This document shows, piece by piece, positions 26,934 through 34,329 of a DNA stretch of 34,329 nucleotides. Source of the DNA: Symbiodinium natans (Eukaryota; Sar; Dinophyceae; Suessiales; Symbiodiniaceae); assembly GCA_905221605.1 (NCBI GenBank), contig CAJNDS010002353.1:439192-473520 (forward strand), given 5' to 3'. The notes under the pieces were generated by a model. The model saw only the letters and a list, made by a program, of their open reading frames with translations. It was not told the DNA's origin and ran no database searches. The first letter of the stretch is position 1. The number at the start of each line of letters is the position of its first letter. A program made the position numbers and the translations under genes.

Positions 26934-29900
26934 TCACGCTCGAAGGCCGTCCCTGATGGCGCCATACTTCTCTCGCAAGCGCACGGCGAACGGCTCGCTC
27001 TCCACCATCGCACGTTCAAGAACAGCTCGTTCCCACCTTCTCGCACGCCGAACCGCAGCAACGTCCACTTGCCATCCATCAGTGACAAAACCCAACTGTT
27101 TGGAGCACGCCTCATCCGCCAAGCGATTGAAGCGCCGGGCCATCGTTGCGCAAACTCCCGGAGGAGGAATCCAACTGGGTCGCTTGCCGTGGCTGGGAAT
27201 CCAGTGCACAATCAAATCACCGAGGCCCGCGGTGACACGCTGCCAGAACGCAGCCAAAGGTCCAGCAAAATCACCACGAGCAGCACGCGCAATGCGCCTC
27301 ACAGCAGCGTCATTGTCCGTGAGCACCACACCTTCGACGGCGATGCCTGCGGTGTGCGCAGCCAAGACAGCCAACGCATGACGTTCGGCAGCGGCCGGGG
27401 TCTGCTCGGGACCCGGGACCAATCCATGCACCACTATCTCCTGATTGCCCGCTTTCGCAGCAATAGCCCATGCCGCACGCTGCCAGTGCTCCATTCCAGC
27501 AGCAATCAAGCACCCACCATCCGTAGCACAGAAGAGCGAATCGCCGTTCTCACGCGCCAGCTGAATGAATTGCGCAAGTTCATCATCAAGCTCAACCTCC
27601 ATGCCACCGTCCCTTGCAGCAAAGGGCACCACAGCCACAAGAAGTTTGCGCTCAGCCCTGGTGTACCCATCTCCCAAGCCCTGCGGAGCCAGCGGACAAT
27701 CGAAAACCATATGCTCAGTGGGCGGCGCCTCCATCCCGCACTTGCACTGCGTCTGGACATCAACGCGCTGAAGGAGCCGTCCATCCACCACAGAAGCCGT
27801 AACCGCACGAAAAGCCGCCCTCGAGGAGAGGTTGACGATTCTCACATGCTCATCCAGTATGAGGGCACGCCTCCCAAGCGGCCCAGCTCCACCTGTGCGC
27901 CCATCGCCGTTCCACAGATCCTGGTGCCAGGCCTGCACAGCCGCACGCAGAAATGCATCCACTGTGTGCCACGCCGGCGAAAACGTGCCAAGCAAGGTGT
28001 GCACGTCCATGCCTCCTTCATCCGCCCAGCCCCATCTCGCGCAAACCTTGGCCCAAGCTGAGCTAGCCGCGTCTGACGTCGGATGCCCCATGAGCACTGC
28101 CGACCGTCGTCTCCACTCTGCACGAATGACCACCGCTGCAAAAGCAAAAGAAAGATCCAGCCACGGCCCACCCATAGCAGCCCACGCCATCATGCAGGAG
28201 CGACCTTTAGGGACCTGCCCAGCCCATAGAGCCCTCTCGACACGTGCCTGCCAGCGTTTCTGGGTGTGAACACGATAGCGATTCCAGCAAGCAGCCCATG
28301 CAATAGCCGAGACAACCAGTGACCGCAATAAGATGGCACGCCTACCCACATGTTTGCAAGCTTTGGCAATACGCTCACACCGCACCAAGACCATGTCGTC
28401 AAGAGCCCGCAGATCCGGCGCTACACCACCTCTCCTCATGACATAGTGCACGCCAAGCAGCTTGAAAGCAAAGACCACAGGCCCTAGGATGTCAGTGCGC
28501 TCCTGCAATCGCCTCCGAGCCACCTTGGACGTAGCAAACGAGGCCTGTTTGTCGGGATGCACAGTCAGGTTGAACACAGCATCGACTCTCCTGCCAGCAG
28601 TCACAGCATCGGTCAAAAGCAGCTCTGCATCAGTATCCAAGCTCCAGCAAGTGCGATCATCCACGAAGATTTTCACGGTGAGTGAGGGCGCCGCCTGTTT
28701 GACCACAGCATGCCAAACTGTCATCAAGCAGTTGACCAAAGTAACAGACAGAGGGCATCCCTGCTGCAAGCCACAAGCCACTCGTATAGGCCTCGGGTGG
28801 ACCACGCCATCAAGCATAAGGAAGCGATCCTGTTGCACATAGAAGTCGCGAACCACTGCGGCGAGCGCGCCAGGGAATCCCATATGCAGGGCCACATCCA
28901 CAGCCTGCTGTGGACGAACACTGTCAAAGAACTTCTTGACATCGGTTTTGACGCCCAACAAATGGCATCTACCCCCATGGGTCCGCTCCAAATCCCGAAG
29001 CAGCGCATCATGAACCCCATGTAGGCTTCTCCCAACAACTCCTCCATGAATATCAGAAGGAAAAGCAGCAGTAGCCCAGTCACGAAGGCGTCTACAAGCC
29101 AATGAGGCCAGCGCTCTCCACAATACTGCACCAATAGCCAAGGGCCGTTGAGTGCCGTCAGGCTTTGGCACCAAAGCAATTCTGATGCGCTTCCACGCCA
29201 AAGGCACGCGCCCTACTTGAAGCATGGCCTGCCAGAGTTCCACCACCTGCACCCAAAAGCCACGCGGCAAACAAGTCAGCTGCGCTGCCGCCCACCCATC
29301 CAGCCCTGTGGCACGCTTGCGCCTTCGTTTGACCACTGCCGCTAACTCATCCGGCGTAAACTGCAGCGCATCATCCGCACAAGCAGGTCCCGCAGGAACG
29401 CTCTCCAACAGGGCCGCCGTAGCCTCATGGTCATAGTCGGCGTCACTCCCCCACCAACGCTCCCAAACTTCACGCGCCTGCTCCAGCTTCTCAGAGGTCT
29501 CCAACGGCGCAGTCCACTCACCATCGCGGTGCAAAGGCGGTGGCGCCGCCCGTGTGACCCAACGCGAGACTTGATGGATGTCCACCGCCATTCTCTCACG
29601 CCACTGAGCCACCAGTCTTTGCTTGGTCTCCAGCGCCTCGGCATCAGCTGCTTTCTGCACCTCCTCCAGCAATTCCGGGAGAGACGTGGCGCCAAAGCCA
29701 TGTCCTTCAGCCTGCCTCCAGACCTTGCGTAAAAGGTTGCCATAGTGAACCGAGTCGTGATCCCGAAGCATGGCCTCGGCGACTCGCCTCATGAGCCTCC
29801 GCAAACGGCGCTCAAGCAAAGTCTGAACGGTCGGGGCCTTGGTAGAAGGGGGAAGGCCACGGACAGGAACAGGCGCTTCAGCACGACGACGAGCCTTGCC

Positions 29901-30788
29901 ACCCGCATGCATCACATCCTCCGCCGCGGCACTGAGGACAGACCAGGCTTCATCCACCTCACCGCGACCAAGAGCGTCATGAAACGTCTGCCCATGCGAG
30001 CTCCACACATCATTCCACTCCTTAACGGACACTTGCGCCGACACCACTTGCCTGGGCGGCCGGATGCGAAAAGGCTCAGGCCGCCAGTCAGTGGCCAACT
30101 GCACGTCATAGAAGACAAGATCGTGGTCCGCCGGCCCCACCACCTGGTGCTTATAGTCAATCACCAACTTGTCCGTGTGAAGAGCGAAGTCAATGCACCT
30201 GGTATAGTGTCCACCTGGGCCCCGAAACGTGGGCGGCGGGGGAGAATCACCATGAATGGCCTCATTCGCAGATCGCATCGCGCCGCACGCCAAAGCATCT
30301 GAGATGGGAAAGTCTCCCTCAGTTAAATTGAAATCACCCATGAGCAACGCATCTTCCCCCAAAGCAGCCACATGTTCAAAGCAAGCCTGAAGAATATCAC
30401 CAGCTTCGGTGCGCGAAGAAGCAGGCAGATACAAGTTGCACAACAGGAGCGGTCTCGCCCGTGGCCTCCAAACTCGCATCACCCCACCACGCCCATCCGG
30501 CAACCACTGTGGCTTCGGAAGCGGCTCCACCGGCCACCTAGCCAGCGTGATGCATCCCCACTGCGCAGCGCCACTGGGCGCCAGCCCTTGCTCATGAATC
30601 ACAAGATGCCACCCAAATTTGGTCGCCAAGTTTCTTAAGGCTCCAAACGAATCTCGCGGTAGACGAGCCTCCTGAACAAGCAGGATCCCAATCTCCCACT
30701 CAACAGCCAAGCGCAAAACCTCGGCTGCGCGCCCCATCATTGTTCGCACGTTCACTGTGCCCACCCTCAAAGCCCGAGCAGACTTCAT
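26934..30788 (-). CDS. LINE ORF2: endonuclease, reverse transcriptase, RNase H
   Basis: The frame encodes 1284 residues. Residues about 9-245 are an APE-type endonuclease (VGTVNVRTM, LLVQEARLP, LLMGDFNLTEGD, CIDFALH, GPADHDLVFYD). RT motifs lie at about 536-710: LVPKPDGTQRPLAIG, VKTDVKKFFDS, GLQQGCPLS and the catalytic FVDD. A Cys-His cluster (CKCGMEAPPTEHMVFDCP, near 1015-1031) follows. RNase H spans about 1085-1225 with ATDGG, AERHAL, LTDND, IPSHGK and RLADEA. These enzymes nick target DNA and copy element RNA in place. It starts with ATGA overlapping the ORF1 stop. Confidence 0.92.
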   Translation of the reverse strand: MKSARALRVGTVNVRTMMGRAAEVLRLAVEWEIGILLVQEARLPRDSFGALRNLATKFGWHLVIHEQGLAPSGAAQWGCITLARWPVEPLPKPQWLPDGRGGVMRVWRPRARPLLLCNLYLPASSRTEAGDILQACFEHVAALGEDALLMGDFNLTEGDFPISDALACGAMRSANEAIHGDSPPPPTFRGPGGHYTRCIDFALHTDKLVIDYKHQVVGPADHDLVFYDVQLATDWRPEPFRIRPPRQVVSAQVSVKEWNDVWSSHGQTFHDALGRGEVDEAWSVLSAAAEDVMHAGGKARRRAEAPVPVRGLPPSTKAPTVQTLLERRLRRLMRRVAEAMLRDHDSVHYGNLLRKVWRQAEGHGFGATSLPELLEEVQKAADAEALETKQRLVAQWRERMAVDIHQVSRWVTRAAPPPLHRDGEWTAPLETSEKLEQAREVWERWWGSDADYDHEATAALLESVPAGPACADDALQFTPDELAAVVKRRRKRATGLDGWAAAQLTCLPRGFWVQVVELWQAMLQVGRVPLAWKRIRIALVPKPDGTQRPLAIGAVLWRALASLACRRLRDWATAAFPSDIHGGVVGRSLHGVHDALLRDLERTHGGRCHLLGVKTDVKKFFDSVRPQQAVDVALHMGFPGALAAVVRDFYVQQDRFLMLDGVVHPRPIRVACGLQQGCPLSVTLVNCLMTVWHAVVKQAAPSLTVKIFVDDRTCWSLDTDAELLLTDAVTAGRRVDAVFNLTVHPDKQASFATSKVARRRLQERTDILGPVVFAFKLLGVHYVMRRGGVAPDLRALDDMVLVRCERIAKACKHVGRRAILLRSLVVSAIAWAACWNRYRVHTQKRWQARVERALWAGQVPKGRSCMMAWAAMGGPWLDLSFAFAAVVIRAEWRRRSAVLMGHPTSDAASSAWAKVCARWGWADEGGMDVHTLLGTFSPAWHTVDAFLRAAVQAWHQDLWNGDGRTGGAGPLGRRALILDEHVRIVNLSSRAAFRAVTASVVDGRLLQRVDVQTQCKCGMEAPPTEHMVFDCPLAPQGLGDGYTRAERKLLVAVVPFAARDGGMEVELDDELAQFIQLARENGDSLFCATDGGCLIAAGMEHWQRAAWAIAAKAGNQEIVVHGLVPGPEQTPAAAERHALAVLAAHTAGIAVEGVVLTDNDAAVRRIARAARGDFAGPLAAFWQRVTAGLGDLIVHWIPSHGKRPSWIPPPGVCATMARRFNRLADEACSKQLGFVTDGWQVDVAAVRRARRWERAVLERAMVESEPFAVRLREKYGAIRDGLRA

Positions 30789-33700
30789 GCTGCTCGCTCC
30801 TCGCCGCCACCAATCAGTCCTCGGGGAAGCTCAGGCGGACTCGGCTCATCCAAGATGCCAAGCTTGGACTTGGCCTGCCGCGCAGCACGCCCGCGAGGCC
30901 CATCATCCTTCAGCCAGGGCTCCAGCTCCCGAAGCCATCGCTGGCGATACTTCGCGAAAGCCTTCTCGCCCTTGCAAGTGCCCTTGGGAAAGCCCCGCTC
31001 GTTGCCTGCCAACCGGCGGCAGGCAACACACACAAAGCGCACTTCAAAAGACTTGTCCTCCATCGGCCATGGGATGGCCTCGAGCTCATGATCTCGGGCG
31101 ATGTGCTGCTTCGAGGCCTCACCCTCGCCCGCTCCAGCAGTGAGGAAGTTGACAAGCTCAGCCGCACCACTTCGAAGTCGCTCATCCAGCGTCGCATCTT
31201 CTTTCTGCTTGGCCAGTCGCTGAATCAAGGCCTGGCGCTGCTGCGACATGCCCACGACCGCCTCACAGGGCATCTTGGCCAGGAGCTTGGCAGTATGCGC
31301 GAGGCACTTACAATGGCGGCAAACAAAATACGCGGCGCTACGCCGCCCAGGCTGTGTTGCTGGCACATCAATCGTGAAGAGTCCACTGTGTCCACCAATG
31401 CCACGCTTGATCTGAGAAAGCCGCGACGAGACCCCTTTCGCTCGCACGGCTTGGGTGGCCTTGGGCGCATTGCAGGGCCGAGCGACTCTCCTCTTGAAGA
31501 TGGCGATGTTCTCCTCAGGATGCGCCCGTGCTCCATGCGCGAGCTTCCACTGCCGCAGCTTGTCCCCAGTCAAGTTCCACTCTGCGGGGAAAGCCTTGAG
31601 GCACACAGGGCACCTCCAAGTGACAACAGCGTCATCACGCACCTCGATCGGCTCATCTATGACGCCACGAAGATTGAGCTCCTTCATGCGCTCAGGATGC
31701 CACGCTCGAATGTGCTTGTTCTTGCGGAAAGACCAAAAGGAGCCTCCGCACGTGAAGCCACAGTCAGGGACAGGACATGTCCACTCCCAGATTTTGCGCT
31801 TCTTCCTTCGCTTCGGTTCGGCAGGCTCCGTATCAATGCCCTCCACATCAGCCAAAACCGCCACATCATCCTCAGCGTCATTGCTGCACCTGGAGCTGTC
31901 TCGCGAAAGCTCACACCTCCTCGCTCCCCGTGCAAAAGCTGCAACCAGCGAACAGCTTGCTGCGCCACCAGTGGCAGCGCTCGGTGCGCCCCTTCGGCTG
32001 CTGCCGTCCCCAGCCGCGCTCGCCGATGGCCTCACGGGCGCAGGCGGAGGAACAACAGCGCCGCTTACTCTTCCAACCGGCACATGAAATCCTTCAGCAT
32101 TGCGAGTATACACGGTCCACGCCGCATCAGAGCCCTCAGCAGTGTCATTCGGGCGGTCCCGGACTCCTCCACCTCGACCGCCCTTAGTGTCACCGATCTC
32201 CTGGATGTTCGTGATCACCGCTGGCAAGGGCCCACCATCGAGGGCAGGCACCAGCAAGTCATAGTGGCCGATCTTCCCCGTGCCACGCTCAAAGGAGAGA
32301 GCAACAGGAAAATTGCCAGTTCCAACCTTAGTCGGCGTCAAGGAGGCCTCTGCAGGAATGATGTACACCGCCAAGCTGAAGAGATCGGCAGCTGCCATAA
32401 TCTCCAGATGGCCCCAGTACTTTCCTTCCATTGCAGCCTCTTTCAGGTAGGACTCAAAGTCAGGCACGCCTCCTTCATCATCATTCGTATCTCTCTTATC
32501 CCAGAAGGGAGCAAAATGCGCTTGCTTCCTCCTCATGTAGGCTACAACCTCAGCTCTCATGCGGCTCGTGGGCATCGGTCGGCTGGCATTCTTGTGCCAC
32601 GCCACAGCTTGGGCCACACATCCTGGCAAGCAATTGCCATCACGCTGGATCTGAATGAGCTTAGTGCCATCAGGCACCTCTCTCAAACCAATCGCTTGAC
32701 GTTTGGCATCACCCTCAGGTCTGCCCTCGCCAGTCTCCTGCTCACCAGCCAGCGGCTTCTGCACCACTTTGAACTGGTTGGTCTCAACCGCAACAGGCGT
32801 TTGCCGCGGCAGCGGCTGTCTCGCAGACGGCCCCCTCGCACTCGGAGTAGCCGGAAGCAAGTAGTACAACGTCTGCTTTGGCGGAGAACCCTGCTCAACG
32901 GGAATGGCTAGTACATCCAGCGAGGCCGCCCCACGCACGAACCAGGTGGCGGTGCCTTTTCTGGTAAGACGACCAGTGACGGTAACCTGCTCAAGCCCAG
33001 CTTCCTGAACCACCTTCATCACGTCATCCTGCGTCCACTCGTGCGGCAGGTTGGGGAGTCTCCACGATCTGATGACAAGTTCCGTTGAGCGGTCAACTCG
33101 TATGCCAATTTGCTTGCGACCAGCCACCAAGCCCCAGGCCGGCTTCATGAGCAAGCATCGCTGGAAGTAGTCAACCTCGTTCTCCCCTTCATTGGCATCA
33201 ATCCATCGCACGCCCAAGTTGACCCCCGCAACACTGCGCTGCAAAGGCTCCCAGAAAAGACCGCCAACGCCACTCTTCTGCAAGAGTGCCTGAACTTGGT
33301 CGTCAGGCACACGCACCAATGCCACTAAAGTGGCTCCGCGCTTCTGCTCCACAGCTCCACCCCAGAGGTCTTTGACCGCAGCAGCCCTGGTCATGGCAAA
33401 GCTCCTAAGGTTCTTGGTGGCAGCAGCCCAGTCAGCCGCTGACGCAAGCTGTTGAATCAGCGCAAGGCGCAGCACCGTGGTGGGGACCGCCTTAATACTG
33501 ACGACCTTCCTCTCACCCTTGAGGGTGGCCAACGCAACACCATTGACCTGGAACTTCAAGATCGCAACGCGATGCAAAGCCGCACGCCCCTTCTGCCAAA
33601 ATGGCATCGACAGAGAGCCTTCATCATGGCGATAGACCACAAGCAGCGAGCTCTTGAAGCTGCGCCCACTGGCCAAAACCTGGAGGACCTCAGCCTCCTC

Positions 33701-34329
33701 ACGGTTTTTTGCCAAGACAAGTAGCGATTCACCCGCCTTGTTGTAATCCTCGAGCTGCTCCGAGGTAACTAGCGTAGCATGCCAGTCCTCCTGCCGAAGC
33801 TCCCACTCATCATGCTTGAGCTCAGGGCGCTCAAACGCCCTGCGCTCACCCACCCCTTCACCCTTGCCCTGACCCTTCTTGCCCTCTGAGCGAGGACCAT
33901 TGGCTGCATCGCAAGGACGCGCTTTGCCAACTTTCTCAGGCTTCTCCTTCCCGCCCTTCTTGCCATTTCGAGGCGCAGCATCAGCTAAGGGGGCTGACTG
34001 CGCAGTATCATCTCCTTTGCCTTTCCCCCGCTTCTTTTTCCTCACCTGAGTCCACTCACCCTCCGGCTCTTCAACACGCACTTGCCGCACATTCTCCGCC
34101 CCCCCCTGAGTGGAAGCACTGAGGCCCTGCACAGTAGCATCAGCCTGCGCAACGATGCTCTGGATCTCACTCGCATTCGAAAGCTTAGCCACCATCTGAA
34201 TGAGCAACTGCACCAGGCTAATCAACATAGCCAATTGGCCATCACCAAGATCAGGCCCTGGATGGGAGGCCTCTCCAACTCGTTGCCCTGCATACCCAAG
34301 CAAACGACAAAGCTTGCAAACAAAGACCG
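30785..34329 (-). CDS. LINE ORF1: OTU-like domain and zinc fingers, 5' partial
   Basis: The frame is open from the window edge (FVCKLCRLLGYAGQRVGE) to TGA at 30785-30787, about 1180 residues. Features in order, numbering from codon 34301-34303: a GEASHPGP motif near the start; a basic KKKRGKGKG stretch near 90; an RRM-like segment near 410-460 (SWRLPNLPHEWTQDDVMKVV); an OTU-family cysteine-protease-like domain at about 545-685 with IQRDGNCLPGCVAQA, then WGHLEIMAAADLFSLAVYII and GHYDLLVPA (Asp, Cys and His of the catalytic set); Cys-His fingers near 838 (CPVPDCGFTCGG), 893 (CPVCLKAFP) and 992 (CRHCKC). ORF1 proteins usually bind element RNA. An OTU domain would remove ubiquitin-like modifiers. 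Assignment is by motif only. Confidence 0.85.
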   Translation of the reverse strand, partial: VFVCKLCRLLGYAGQRVGEASHPGPDLGDGQLAMLISLVQLLIQMVAKLSNASEIQSIVAQADATVQGLSASTQGGAENVRQVRVEEPEGEWTQVRKKKRGKGKGDDTAQSAPLADAAPRNGKKGGKEKPEKVGKARPCDAANGPRSEGKKGQGKGEGVGERRAFERPELKHDEWELRQEDWHATLVTSEQLEDYNKAGESLLVLAKNREEAEVLQVLASGRSFKSSLLVVYRHDEGSLSMPFWQKGRAALHRVAILKFQVNGVALATLKGERKVVSIKAVPTTVLRLALIQQLASAADWAAATKNLRSFAMTRAAAVKDLWGGAVEQKRGATLVALVRVPDDQVQALLQKSGVGGLFWEPLQRSVAGVNLGVRWIDANEGENEVDYFQRCLLMKPAWGLVAGRKQIGIRVDRSTELVIRSWRLPNLPHEWTQDDVMKVVQEAGLEQVTVTGRLTRKGTATWFVRGAASLDVLAIPVEQGSPPKQTLYYLLPATPSARGPSARQPLPRQTPVAVETNQFKVVQKPLAGEQETGEGRPEGDAKRQAIGLREVPDGTKLIQIQRDGNCLPGCVAQAVAWHKNASRPMPTSRMRAEVVAYMRRKQAHFAPFWDKRDTNDDEGGVPDFESYLKEAAMEGKYWGHLEIMAAADLFSLAVYIIPAEASLTPTKVGTGNFPVALSFERGTGKIGHYDLLVPALDGGPLPAVITNIQEIGDTKGGRGGGVRDRPNDTAEGSDAAWTVYTRNAEGFHVPVGRVSGAVVPPPAPVRPSASAAGDGSSRRGAPSAATGGAASCSLVAAFARGARRCELSRDSSRCSNDAEDDVAVLADVEGIDTEPAEPKRRKKRKIWEWTCPVPDCGFTCGGSFWSFRKNKHIRAWHPERMKELNLRGVIDEPIEVRDDAVVTWRCPVCLKAFPAEWNLTGDKLRQWKLAHGARAHPEENIAIFKRRVARPCNAPKATQAVRAKGVSSRLSQIKRGIGGHSGLFTIDVPATQPGRRSAAYFVCRHCKCLAHTAKLLAKMPCEAVVGMSQQRQALIQRLAKQKEDATLDERLRSGAAELVNFLTAGAGEGEASKQHIARDHELEAIPWPMEDKSFEVRFVCVACRRLAGNERGFPKGTCKGEKAFAKYRQRWLRELEPWLKDDGPRGRAARQAKSKLGILDEPSPPELPRGLIGGGEERAA

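Larger units (their letters stand above)
26590..34329 (-). mobile_element. Non-LTR retrotransposon (APE-RT-RNase H class), 5' end beyond window
   Basis: Two overlapping long ORFs on the minus strand encode a zinc-finger/OTU protein and an APE endonuclease, reverse transcriptase and RNase H. That combination with a late RNase H resembles I-superfamily LINEs. Both ORFs are open without a stop over at least 3.5 and 3.9 kb, so the copy is young or recently active. The 3' region (about 26590-26933) contains a 146-bp tandem duplication and no poly(A) tail. The 3' boundary is approximate, set by the neighbouring exon. Confidence 0.85.

Noticed and set aside
26763-32911. Long plus-strand frames (432 and 723 residues) opposite the LINE ORFs
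   Set aside because: They are antisense shadows of GC-rich coding sequence; all recognisable domains are on the minus strand.

Overview
The window looks like nuclear DNA of a dinoflagellate, most likely close to Suessiales/Symbiodiniaceae (organism is inference). Four things point there. Exons are GC-rich, short and nearly all on the minus strand. Introns mostly use GC or GA 5' splice sites and always have a G after the AG acceptor. The pentatricopeptide repeats are of the 'VVTYNAAISACEK' type common in dinoflagellates. The dispersed 7-base repeat is TTTAGGG, the dinoflagellate/plant telomere unit. TTTAGGG and CCCTAAA arrays, plus locally homogenised variants, occur in both orientations over the first 18 kb and again at 25.3-25.9 kb, so they are interstitial rather than a chromosome end.

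Layout. 65-7453 (-): a PPR-repeat gene with 13 exons recovered; its 3' end lies outside the window. 7454-8814: spacer of telomeric arrays and one dispersed repeat. 8815-14911 (-): a complete 11-exon, 320-residue M14-type zinc carboxypeptidase-like gene. 15-17.7 kb: more telomeric arrays around short unique islands, including two exons of a second PPR-like gene (-). 17925-24861 (-): a Ty1/copia-type LTR retrotransposon with 83-bp LTRs, PBS, PPT and a 5-bp target duplication, inserted inside a telomeric repeat; its coding region carries several frameshifts and I see no protease or integrase core. 24980-25728 (-): exons of an unidentified gene, one PAS-like. 26172-26585 (-): terminal exon of a conserved dinoflagellate-type protein. 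About 26590-34329 (-): a large non-LTR retrotransposon (APE endonuclease, reverse transcriptase, RNase H) whose ORF1 contains an OTU-like cysteine-protease domain and zinc fingers; its 5' end is outside the window.

Main result. Both host genes can be spliced by eye into continuous reading frames whose phases agree at all 22 introns. The PPR gene has an internal check: nearly every repeat comes out at 34-36 residues across the junctions. Many introns consist largely of telomeric repeats, often as inverted arms: TTTAGGG just inside the 5' splice site and CCCTAAA just before the 3' splice site, in the sense strand. Of 22 donors, 12 read GC, 8 GA and 2 GT; all 22 acceptors are AG followed by G. 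A 309-bp fold-back unit (5181-5489) with non-telomeric terminal inverted repeats and telomeric inner arms, and a repeat pair that differs by a CCCTAAA array, suggest that the arrays spread as, or within, mobile intron-forming units. That mechanism is inference.
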